A model generated the notes under the pieces. It had not been told where the DNA came from, ran no database searches, and worked only from the letters and a program-made list of their open reading frames with translations. A DNA stretch of 49,924 nucleotides. Source: Rhodanobacteraceae bacterium (GTDB lineage: Bacteria > Pseudomonadota > Gammaproteobacteria > Xanthomonadales > SZUA-5). Location of the stretch: positions 1 through 49,924 of the forward strand of contig JADKFD010000035.1 of the NCBI GenBank assembly GCA_016717705.1. Direction: 5' to 3'. Position numbers and translations under genes: made by a program. Below are positions 10,301 through 16,119 of this stretch, piece after piece (positions within the stretch are counted from its first letter, which is position 1; the number at the start of each line of letters is the position of its first letter).

Positions 10301-11823
10301 GGGCCACCGCCGACGGCACGGCGACGGTCGCCAACAACGACTACGTGGCGCTGAGCGCCGCAACGCTGACAATCCCGGCCGGTTCGACCAGCCTGACCAT
10401 CCCGGTGACGATCAACGGCGACACGCCGTACGAGGGCGACGAGACCTTCAGTCTGAATCTAAGCGCCGTCACCAACGCGACACCAGCCAGCCTGATCGGC
10501 ACCGGCACCATCATCGACGACGACCAGCAGCCGACCACGACCACGATCACCGGCGACACGCCCGATCCGACGGTAGTCGGCCAGCCGTACACGGTCAGCG
10601 CCAGCGTGGTGGCGCAAACCACCTCGCCACTGGGTACGGTGACCATCAGCGACGGCAGCGCCAGCTGCACGGCCACGCTGACCGCCGGCGCGGCACCGAA
10701 CAGTGCGATGTCCTGCCTGCTGACCAGCACCAGCGCCGGTGCCAAGACGCTGACCGCGAGCTACACGCCGGCCAGCAGTGCCTTCGCCGCGAGCAGCGAC
10801 ACCGACACCCATCAGGTCAATGCTGCGGCGACCACGATCAGCGTCAGCGGCCCGGCGCGCAGCCGGATCAACCAGGCGACCAGCTTCAGCTTCGCGCTCG
10901 GCGTGACGCTGCCGGGTGCCGGCACGCCAACCGGCGTGGTGACGCTGAGCAGCGGCGCGGCGAGTTGCACGGCGACGCTGCCGGCGACCAGCTGCAACCT
11001 GACGTTCACCACCCTGGGCGCACGCACGGTGACCGCCAGCTACGCCAGCGACGGCAACTTCAGCGGATCGACCAGCAGCGGCGCCGGCAATGCGCAAACC
11101 CTGGTGTACGCACTGTCCGACCTCAGCATCAGCAAGACCGATGGCGTCGGCTACTACGAGCCGGGCGACCTTTTGGTGTACTCGGTGATCGTGCGCAACC
11201 TGGGGCCGGATGACGCGGCGAACATCCGCGTCGTCGACACCATCCCGGCCGGCCTGACCGATGTGGTGTGGAGCTGCGACGCCAGCGGCGGCGGCGTCTG
11301 CCCGGCAGCCGGCGGCGCCGGCAACTTCGACGTGGTGCTGGCCAATGTGCGTGTCGGCGCGCTGCTGAACTTCACCTTCTTCGGCAACGTCGCCGGTTCA
11401 CCGCTGGTGATCGCCAACACGGCATCGATCGTGCTGCCGGCCGACACCACCATCGACGATCCGGTACCGGGCAACAACAGCGCCACCGACACCGACGTGA
11501 TCGACTTCACCTTCCGCGACGGCTTCGAGAACCCGCCGGTCAGCGCACCGAGCGGCAGCGCCCGGATACCGGCCCTGGCCTTGGCGCGCGAGCTCGGCGA
11601 CGAGGCGCGGGTGGTGCTGAGCCTCAGGGACGCCCAGGGCGAAGCGCTGCGGGTGTACGCTCGCCTGCACGACAACAGTCTGCAATACGCCCTGGCGCGG
11701 CGCGCGAGCAACGGCCAGCTGCGGCTGGAGGCCTGGCGCAGCCTGCCCGGCGAACCCACGCTGAGCTGGAGCGCGCGCGCGGTGGCGACCGGCTGGGTGA
11801 TGGAAGCGGCGGAGCTGCGCTGA
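4378..11823 (+). CDS. giant secreted/surface mosaic protein (DUF11, Calx-beta, autotransporter-type beta-strand and Ig-like repeats)
   Basis: 2481 residues from the ATG at 4378, which starts a signal peptide ending near MAHA-LPP. Order: an N-terminal domain with a cadherin-like segment (to about 285); a region of repeated 'FVVAW'-like strands, probably a propeller (about 285-660); three DUF11 domains (about 668-1044, each with a SITKTDG-type opening and NNSATDSD end); a Calx-beta-like domain (1053-1169); a long Gly/Ala/Asn-rich beta-solenoid (1207-1700) with a PATR-type motif LTKVGAGTLTLAQTNTYGG near 1522; three Calx-beta domains (1704-2050) with acidic calcium-type DDD/DND ends; two Ig-like domains (2053-2244); a fourth DUF11 (2246-2374); the motif FRDGFE (about 2379); and a 98-residue tail. 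There is no autotransporter barrel. A role in adhesion or the extracellular matrix is inference. A strong hairpin follows the stop. Confidence 0.88.
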   Translation: MPSPRICNRVAHHLLASGPLRFLVLLLGLFAFAVPMAHALPPQKAIDAPIAVFVRPGGTSYSFNIVNGAGAGGAMSAIQDIGFQNITAFNWFLTRGGLQSSTDGGANWTPYAVLTDNITTYLTVSGRIWRFVDTSPGDSTSTNSFSNCWHLVSAPGSTTCSGGTIIPDNAPTDISSSKATLFDNTGIGATIATLTPTDTGDTLRGFWTLESQSVPNLFALSFNRTTGNTATLTRGSAAVPAIGQAPTVTVRYHDVYQTDAIGNPIAGQGFSTTLTFTVVAETSNALTLGNDVAVNTFTTGNQSGQSVALLSTGNVAVVWQSAAQGGGDGSGVSGIYGQLLSSAGAKVGGEFVISNVSSNIDELTPVVAPLASGRYVVAYATNAGGGYDIRFRLVEANGTVGGEFSANSTTAGAQTYPAIVTTLDGNFVVAWNSDNGDIRARKFNTAGAAVTAEVLFADGNVAGGYYPFVAALSNGDYALAWADYAASHIFVRMAPGGTPGTVIDTGIITGGYTPPRVVGLSNGSFVVASESYNAGSTRYQIEAIRYSNAGAVQTAKFQVNTVSTGNRYAASVAALTGGGFIVGWGADTGDFDLSGIFGRRYSATAVAVDASEFQINQHRLDDQNYPALAPLAGDLFLATWTDVTGASIAANTYFGDIEARVLGPASTPDLTVTKVANGVFQQGGSASYTVTVTNSGTGPTSAAYTLTDSMPTGLTLSSVTTPAGWDCTASTLTVVSCTRSTALAAAASSTITISVNIAATTPASITNTANVAGGGEVVTSNNSGSATVGVTAQADLAITKTDGVTTAVPGGSVTYTITASNAGPSAVTGATVADTFPAVLTCTWTCVGAGGGTCPASGSGNISGNTVNLPSGASVTYTASCAIATAATGTLSNTATVSSAVTDPNAANNSATDSDTLTPQANLSITKTDGSTSAVIGGSTTYTIVASNSGPSNAPGSSVNDTFPAFCVSPSWSCVGAGGGTCTASGSGNIATSNNNLPTGGSVTYTAICPISAGASGTLVNTATVATAGGVTDSVPGNNSATDSDTLVPPPQVMVTPTNLTVSETGPTSQSFTVALDQAPPSNVTIALTFDANVEVNAGAGFGASPQTLTLTPANAVGGVSVAVGAVDDLLPEANPHSVTIVTSASSSAAPIFNGLAAADVAVSVADNDVPDFIVTTNATSISVSDNSANGDPLAATEPVAGTLALSAAGRSFSVNGGALVTGSSGNLSLAGITSIAINASGGVVVATGATMNIGAAALSSTAPVALSGGTLRSTGNAIVNSAVVLTADSDIAANAAVLRFNGAISGNFTLRVFGAGTHEFANSGNSFARINMASGTTRLGANFGLPPQVDVFNSATLQLNGYSQSLDALIGAGAIANTGGPSNLTLGVAGSSSTFGTANFVGQLSGPINLVLAAGGSQRLGSATSNYVGTTTVNGALDAYGTNALGAAGAGNDTIVSASGSLNLGNVSYAGLEPLIINGGQLLNNSGSSSFPGPVTLNTATATIDISGGAALNLTGAVGGSAGLTKVGAGTLTLAQTNTYGGATTVNGGILQVNGTTAPASAVAVNAGTLAGTGSVGGSVSVQSGAAVNPGVAAPGVLVVGSLGLGAGGVLQFHINGPTPGTQHDRLDVPGSIALNGATLALVGSYTPAPGDSFVLINNQGSVPVIGTFAGRPQNAAFAFNGVTVSISYTGGDGNDVVLRAQPTASVSIDDVTLTESDAGSSNAAFTVTRSSTLTAFTVPYTLTAGSAAVGSDYTSVSGTLSFAAGAGGPLTQTINVPVIGELIVEGNETATVQLGAVVDVDGTTTVSDGSGLLTITDNDSATVQFAPISVSQSEATSPMAFTVTLSAPVQSGVTLTLNSAPGTATAADFTAISGGTVTFAANSTTSQTVNVVINNDALDEDDESYTLTLSGLTATGNVTLGAATATGTILDDDPTPTISVTSPSLDEGNAGTSVMNFVVSLNAVSGRDVSFTRATADGTATVANNDYVALSAATLTIPAGSTSLTIPVTINGDTPYEGDETFSLNLSAVTNATPASLIGTGTIIDDDQQPTTTTITGDTPDPTVVGQPYTVSASVVAQTTSPLGTVTISDGSASCTATLTAGAAPNSAMSCLLTSTSAGAKTLTASYTPASSAFAASSDTDTHQVNAAATTISVSGPARSRINQATSFSFALGVTLPGAGTPTGVVTLSSGAASCTATLPATSCNLTFTTLGARTVTASYASDGNFSGSTSSGAGNAQTLVYALSDLSISKTDGVGYYEPGDLLVYSVIVRNLGPDDAANIRVVDTIPAGLTDVVWSCDASGGGVCPAAGGAGNFDVVLANVRVGALLNFTFFGNVAGSPLVIANTASIVLPADTTIDDPVPGNNSATDTDVIDFTFRDGFENPPVSAPSGSARIPALALARELGDEARVVLSLRDAQGEALRVYARLHDNSLQYALARRASNGQLRLEAWRSLPGEPTLSWSARAVATGWVMEAAELR

Positions 11824-11828
11824 GATCA

Positions 11829-11859
11829 GGTGCCCCGACGGCAATGCCGCCGGGGCACC
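11829..11859 (+). terminator. strong hairpin just after the giant gene
   Basis: A 31-nt near-perfect stem-loop starts 5 nt after the stop: GGTGCCCCG pairs with CGGGGCACC and CGGC with GCCG around AAT, with one A-C bulge. No T-run follows, so it may be a Rho-assisted terminator or mRNA 3'-end protector rather than a classic intrinsic terminator. Confidence 0.6.
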
Positions 11860-11873
11860 AGCTTCGCGCACTG

Positions 11874-11958
11874 TGTAGAGCGGAGCTGCCCGCGGCGCTC
11901 GATTGGAGCTTGCTCCGCTGCTTTGACGCAATCCAAGCCGAGCAAGCTCGGCTCTACA
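11874..11958. repeat. intergenic inverted repeat with TGTAGAGC / GCTCTACA ends
   Basis: The segment begins TGTAGAGCGGAGC and ends GAGCAAGCTCGGCTCTACA, with a further internal dyad GGAGCTTGCTCC. It is a REP-like palindromic pair similar in plan to the GTAGGAGCGCGCTTGCGCGCG family but of different sequence. It occupies most of the gap before the YciI-like gene. Confidence 0.6.
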
Positions 11959-12074
11959 AGAGCTGGCAAGCCGTCTGTCCCCGCCTCGGCACATGGCTGA
12001 TGGCATGCGGCGGATACGTGGCTTTCTGCTTATGCTTGCATCGCAAACCCCAGCCACGTCCCGCGGAGGGTTCC

Positions 12075-12560
12075 ATGAAGCCATTCGTTTCCCTGCTTGT
12101 CGCCATTCCCCTCGCGCTGGCGTGTGCTGTCCCCGTGCAGGCTCAGGACACCAAGTCTGATGCCGCGCCCAAGTACGACGCCGAACTGGCGCAGACGCTG
12201 GGTGGCGACGACTACGGGATGAAGAAATACGTGCTGGTGTTGTTGAAGACCGGGCCCAAAGATGCCGAGATCAAGGATCAGGCGCGCGCCGATATCTTCG
12301 CCGGGCACATGAAGAACATCGGCAGGCTGGCCGACGAGGGCAAACTCGCGGTGGCTGGCCCGTTCCGCAAGAACGAGCAAGGCATGCGCGGACTGTTCAT
12401 CCTCAACGTCGAAACCATCGAGGAAGCACGCGTCCTGGTCGACACCGATCCGGCGGTGCACGCCGGCATTTTTGTGGTCGAGATGACGCCCTGGTACGGC
12501 TCGGCCTCGCTGATGGCGACGCCGGAGATCCACAAGAAGATCGCGAAGGCCAATCCCTGA
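12075..12560 (+). CDS. secreted YciI-like domain protein
   Basis: 161 residues with a signal peptide (cleavage near VQAQ-DTK), followed by a compact alpha-beta domain with YciI-family features: a KYVLVLLKTGP strand, a helix ending in HMKNIGRLADEGKLAVAGPF, and a last strand in which an acidic pair precedes PAVHAGIFVVEMTPWYGS. YciI proteins form a ferredoxin-like dimer; some act as dehydrochlorinases but most have unknown function, and exported versions with this HxxN helix are common in bacteria. GGAGGG at 12065-12070 supports the ATG. The gene stands alone between two palindromic repeat clusters. The activity cannot be predicted from the sequence. Confidence 0.8.
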   Translation: MKPFVSLLVAIPLALACAVPVQAQDTKSDAAPKYDAELAQTLGGDDYGMKKYVLVLLKTGPKDAEIKDQARADIFAGHMKNIGRLADEGKLAVAGPFRKNEQGMRGLFILNVETIEEARVLVDTDPAVHAGIFVVEMTPWYGSASLMATPEIHKKIAKANP

Positions 12561-12645
12561 GCGGACACCGATCGCGCCCAGGATCGCTCCTGAGATCCTG
12601 CGTCGATCTTCGGCGGCATAGAGGGCTGCGCGATGCCTTTAGAAG

Positions 12646-12720
12646 CTCGCGCGCAAGCGCGCTCCTACAAATTCTCCGAAGAACTCCGGCGTTGTGTTGG
12701 AGCGCGCTTGCGCGCGATGC
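12646..12720. repeat. inverted pair of GTAGGAGCGCGCTTGCGCGCG repeats
   Basis: Copies at 12646-12669 and 12697-12720 lie in opposite orientation (CTCGCGCGCAAGCGCGCTCC and GGAGCGCGCTTGCGCGCGAT). Each is itself palindromic. A second inverted pair is at 47552-47628. They lie downstream of cydB and of the YciI-like gene and may form a bidirectional terminator. No cydX-like small gene was found between here and cydB. Confidence 0.75.
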
Positions 12721-12747
12721 TTTTGATCATCGCCGCGCCGCACCTGC

Positions 12748-13740
12748 TCACCCGTACTTCAACGCCGTCGCCTTGCCCCAGAACACGCGATAGGTGTACG
12801 CCGAATAGATCAGGATGACCGGCAGGGTGACGGCCACGCCGAACAGGATGATCCACAGGGAGCCCGGCGCGGACGCCGCGTCGTAGATGGTGATGCGATC
12901 GACCACCAGATACGGGAACAGGCTGTAGGCCAGGCCGATGAAGGCGAACACGAACAAACCGACGCTGCAGGCGAAGGGTTGCCACACGGCCACATCGAGG
13001 CCGCGGCGCATGCGCCGCAGCGCGCGATCGGCGATGAACAGCAGTACGCCGGTGATCAGCGGAATCGGCAGCAGCGCGATGAAGGCCGGCAGGCTGAACC
13101 ACTTGGCGAAAATGCGTTCGCTGACCAGCGGTGTGGCCACCGACACCGCGGCGATGCCGATCGCCGTCAGCCACAGCGCAAGCTGCGCCCAACGCATCGC
13201 CTTGCGCTGCAGTTCGCCCTCCGCCTTGATCAGCAGCCAGCTGGCGCCGAGCAGACTGTAGCCGGCCAGCAGGCAGACGCCGATGAAGCTGGCGAAGGCA
13301 AAATTGGCCACGCCCCAGTCGAAGCCAAGGATGTAGGCGCCGAGCATGAATCCCTGCGCCAGAGCCGCCAGCGCCGAGCCGGCGAAGAAGGCACGGTCCC
13401 ACAGATGCTTGTGGCGGGCACGCGCCTTGACGCGGAAATCGAAGGCGACGCCGCGCAGGATCAGCGCGATCAGCATCAGCGTCACTGGCAGATAAAGCGC
13501 GCTGAGGATGACGCCATGGGCCATCGGGAAGGCCACCAGCAAAATGCCGACGCCCAGCACCAGCCAGGTTTCGTTGGCATCCCAGAACGGCCCGATCGAC
13601 GCGATCATGGTGTCCTTTTCGGCGTCGTCGGCACCCGGCAGCAGGATGCCGACGCCCAGATCGAAGCCGTCCAGCACCACGTAGGCGAGCATCGCCAGGC
13701 CCATCAACGCGAGGAAGATTTCCGGCAGATGCGCGCTCAT
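12748..13740 (-). CDS. cydB: cytochrome bd ubiquinol oxidase subunit II
   Basis: 330-residue polytopic membrane protein forming the heterodimeric quinol:oxygen oxidoreductase with CydA in the cytoplasmic membrane. The N-terminus has the family block YVVLDGFDLGVGILLP, followed by IGPFWDANETWLVLGVG and PMAHGVILSALYLP; about nine membrane segments can be traced, and the C-terminus YTYRVFWGKA is typical. The ATG overlaps the cydA stop by 4 bp (ATGA), so the two are translationally coupled. The frame is open further upstream inside cydA but those starts are not needed. Subunit II lacks heme ligands and is the structural partner. GTAGGAGCGCGC-type palindromes follow the stop. Confidence 0.97.
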   Translation of the reverse strand: MSAHLPEIFLALMGLAMLAYVVLDGFDLGVGILLPGADDAEKDTMIASIGPFWDANETWLVLGVGILLVAFPMAHGVILSALYLPVTLMLIALILRGVAFDFRVKARARHKHLWDRAFFAGSALAALAQGFMLGAYILGFDWGVANFAFASFIGVCLLAGYSLLGASWLLIKAEGELQRKAMRWAQLALWLTAIGIAAVSVATPLVSERIFAKWFSLPAFIALLPIPLITGVLLFIADRALRRMRRGLDVAVWQPFACSVGLFVFAFIGLAYSLFPYLVVDRITIYDAASAPGSLWIILFGVAVTLPVILIYSAYTYRVFWGKATALKYG

Positions 13741-15083
13741 GCCAGTGCTCCTTGTGCAACGGTGGACGGCTGGTCGCTCGCGGCGTGCATTGCCTTGTGC
13801 ATCAGATGGAACAGCACGCTGACATAGGCCAGCAGCAGGACGACATACAGCGTCAGGTACAACCCGAGGCTGATCCCGATCAGTGGCGCCGGCACGCTCG
13901 ATGCGGCATCCGCGGTCTTCAGCGTGCCGTAGACCAGCCACGGCTGGCGTCCGATTTCGGTGACGTACCAGCCCGACAGCGTTGCCACCCAGCCGGCGAA
14001 GCTCATTCCGACCAACACCCGGTAAAGCCACCGAGCCGGCTCGCCGCCGCGGCGCAGTTGCCAGACGCCGAGCCAGCTCACCGCCAGCATCAGCATGCCC
14101 ACGCCGACCATCACCCGAAAGGCCCAGAACAGCGGCGCAACCGGCGGATGGTGTTCGAAACTGTTCAGTCCGCGCACCTCCCCATCCCAGTGATGGGTGA
14201 GGATGAAGCTGGCCATCCCGGGCACCTGGACTTCGAACAGATTGCTGCGGGTCGCCGCATCCGGCCAGGCAAACAGGCGCATACCGGCGCCGCGCTCGGT
14301 CTCCCAGATGCCTTCCATTGCCGCCACCTTGGCCGGCTGGTGTTTCAGCGTATTCAGGCCGTGCAGATCGCCGGCGAGGATCTGCAGCGGAATCAGCAGC
14401 GCCGCCAGCATCAAGCCAGTGCGCAGCGTCGCCTGCACTTCGGCACTGCGATCACCGCGCAGGAGCCGCCAGGCCGACAGTCCGGCAATCAGGAAGGACA
14501 CGGTCAGCCCGGAGGCCAGCAGCACATGGGCCAATCGGTACGGAAACGAGGGATTGAACACGATCGCCGCCCAGTCGGTCGGGTGCGCCTTGCCATCGAT
14601 CATCTCGAAGCCGACCGGCGTCTGCATCCACGAGTTCAACACCAGGATCCAGAACGCCGACAGCGTGGTGCCGAAGGCCACCAGGAAGGTCGCCAGCGTG
14701 TGCATGCGATCGGACACCCGCCCCTGGCCGTAGAGCATGATGCCGAGGAAGGCCGCCTCCAGAAAAAACGCGGTCAGCACTTCATAGCCGAGCAGTGGCC
14801 CGGCGATATTGCCGACGGTTTCCATGTAGCCCGGCCAGTTGGTGCCGAACTGGAAGCTCATGGTGATGCCGCTGACCACGCCGAGCGCGAAGCTCAGCGC
14901 GAACACCTTGACCCAGGTCTGGTAGGCGAGTTGCCAGCGCACATCGCCACTGCCGCGCCAGCGCAGCTTGAAGTACAGCAGCACCCAACCGAGTGCGATG
15001 GTGATGGTCGGAAACAGGATGTGGAAGCTGATGTTCGCGGCGAACTGAATGCGCGCGAGGATGACGGGGTCGAGGCTGTCCAT
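13737..15083 (-). CDS. cydA: cytochrome bd ubiquinol oxidase subunit I, short Q-loop (CIO-like)
   Basis: 448 residues from the ATG of MDSLDP. It carries the heme ligands expected from E. coli CydA: His21 (NISFHILFP; b595), His186 (PYRLAHVLLAS; b558) and Met325 in the FRVM motif with Arg323, plus the proton-path acids Glu101 and Glu109 (GYEVLTAFFLEA) and the signature GRQPW (378-382). At 448 residues it is much shorter than the E. coli protein and lacks the long C-terminal Q-loop insert, as in cyanide-insensitive oxidases (CioA). It oxidises quinol and reduces oxygen to water without pumping protons, giving high-affinity or inhibitor-tolerant respiration. It lies downstream of a GbsR-type regulator on the same strand, separated by 253 bp of repeats. 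An upstream in-frame start is possible but would add 17 residues lacking family similarity. Confidence 0.96.
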   Translation of the reverse strand: MDSLDPVILARIQFAANISFHILFPTITIALGWVLLYFKLRWRGSGDVRWQLAYQTWVKVFALSFALGVVSGITMSFQFGTNWPGYMETVGNIAGPLLGYEVLTAFFLEAAFLGIMLYGQGRVSDRMHTLATFLVAFGTTLSAFWILVLNSWMQTPVGFEMIDGKAHPTDWAAIVFNPSFPYRLAHVLLASGLTVSFLIAGLSAWRLLRGDRSAEVQATLRTGLMLAALLIPLQILAGDLHGLNTLKHQPAKVAAMEGIWETERGAGMRLFAWPDAATRSNLFEVQVPGMASFILTHHWDGEVRGLNSFEHHPPVAPLFWAFRVMVGVGMLMLAVSWLGVWQLRRGGEPARWLYRVLVGMSFAGWVATLSGWYVTEIGRQPWLVYGTLKTADAASSVPAPLIGISLGLYLTLYVVLLLAYVSVLFHLMHKAMHAASDQPSTVAQGALA

Positions 15084-15118
15084 GGGGTTCCTTGCGACCG
15101 GAAGGCCGCTGCCTTCCT

Positions 15119-15314
15119 GTGGGTGCGGGTTCACCCCGCGAGTTCTTGCTTCTGCTTCACTGTGGGAGCGGGTTTACCCCGCGAGCTTTTGCCTTTGCTT
15201 CACTGTGGGAGCGGGTTCACCCCGCGAGCTTTTGCTCTGAAGCCAAGAAGCTCGCGGGATAAACCCGCTCCCACAACAGCCCAGCAAAGCTCGCGGGACA
15301 AACCCATTCCCACA
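15119..15314. repeat. cluster of five REP-like palindromes
   Basis: Three copies in one orientation (about 15119-15142, 15161-15186, 15204-15229; TGTGGGAGCGGGTTTACCCC type) are followed by two in the opposite orientation (about 15250-15275 and 15289-15314; GCGGGATAAACCCGCTCCCA type). The direct copies are about 42 bp apart with the same spacer GAG(C/T)TTTTGC(T/C)T. The cluster fills the gap between the regulator and cydA, so any cydA promoter must lie within or beside it, or transcription reads through from the regulator. Confidence 0.85.
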
Positions 15315-15336
15315 ACAGCCGAGCAAAGCCCGCGGG

Positions 15337-15930
15337 CTACGCATCCCCCTGATCCCGCTCATTTGCCGCCAGCGCATCAGGCGCACGCCGTCCACCCAGC
15401 ACGCGTTCCTTCAACTCCAGCAGCTTGACCACCTTGCCGCCCAGGCTCATCAGGCTCTGCAGCGTTTCCGGCGACAGCTTGCGGATTTCCGCGAACCAGT
15501 CGGTGATCTGCTCGATCAGCTCGTGCATGCGGCGCATGCGTTCCTGCGCGTAGGCGTCCTCGGGCGAGGCGGCGGTCTCCAGCAGCGCGTCGCGCAGCAT
15601 CGACAGGGTTGGGTCGACTTCGCGCCGCTGGCGCTCTTCGGCCAGCGTCTTGAAGATCTGCCAGACGTCTTCGGGCGCGCTGAAGAACTCGCGGCGATCG
15701 CCCGGGCGGTGCTCCAGTCGCGCCAGTCGCCAGGACTGCAACTCCTTGAGGCCCATGCTGACGTTGGAGCGCGAGACGCCCAGGCGATCGACGAGATCGT
15801 CGGCGGTCAATGCCTCGCGGCTGACATAGAGTGCGGCGTAGATCTGACCGACCGTGCGGTTGATGCCCCAGCGGCTGCCCATCTCGCCGAAGTGGAGGAC
15901 GAAAGCCTGGCTCAAGGGATGCAGATTCAT
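15337..15930 (-). CDS. GbsR/MarR-type transcriptional regulator
   Basis: 197 residues with a winged helix-turn-helix: GQIYAALYVSREALTADDLV, then DRLGVSRSNVSMGLKELQSW as the recognition part (about residues 40-75), and a wing LARLEHRPGDRREFF. The C-terminal half is helical (dimerisation and probably ligand sensing). This layout and length match the GbsR branch of the MarR superfamily, which binds palindromes as a dimer. It is the first gene of the regulator-cydA-cydB array on this strand. A 20-bp perfect palindrome lies 13-32 bp upstream of its ATG, which suggests autoregulation. Control of cydAB is inferred from the neighbourhood only. Confidence 0.85.
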   Translation of the reverse strand: MNLHPLSQAFVLHFGEMGSRWGINRTVGQIYAALYVSREALTADDLVDRLGVSRSNVSMGLKELQSWRLARLEHRPGDRREFFSAPEDVWQIFKTLAEERQRREVDPTLSMLRDALLETAASPEDAYAQERMRRMHELIEQITDWFAEIRKLSPETLQSLMSLGGKVVKLLELKERVLGGRRAPDALAANERDQGDA

Positions 15931-15942
15931 GTGAATGCCGAT

Positions 15943-15962
15943 GTTTCAGTAATTTCTGAAAC
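15943..15962 (-). promoter_or_regulatory. palindromic operator upstream of the GbsR-type regulator
   Basis: GTTTCAG and CTGAAAC arms of 7 bp flank TAATTT, so the site on the plus strand is GTTTCAGTAATTTCTGAAAC. It lies 13-32 bp before the ATG, where a dimeric MarR-family protein would block transcription or initiation. The surrounding 50 bp are markedly AT-rich for this window, as expected of a promoter. Binding by the adjacent regulator is inference. Confidence 0.65.
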
Positions 15963-16119
15963 TTCAGGCAAATGATTGAGATTCTCATGTGAACACTGCG
16001 TGTATGGCCGTCAGCGGGGCGACTCTGCTGCGTCGCTGCTTGCGGTGCCGCAGCCGCCGCGACATAGTGGGAGCGCGTGACGACGTCGGCGTTCCCTCCC
16101 CCAGCTTGCGTGGTGTCCG

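Noticed and set aside
12561..12747. Possible cydX small gene after cydB
   Set aside because: No short membrane-helix frame with a start signal; the gap holds palindromic repeats.
15119..15314. CRISPR-like direct repeats near 15.1 and 46.0 kb
   Set aside because: Units are palindromic, the spacers are near-identical, and copies also occur inverted; no cas gene. REP-type repeats explain them.
13752..15428. 558-codon plus-strand frame across cydA
   Set aside because: Composition (Arg/Gln/His) is that of an antisense shadow; the last part translates REP repeats.
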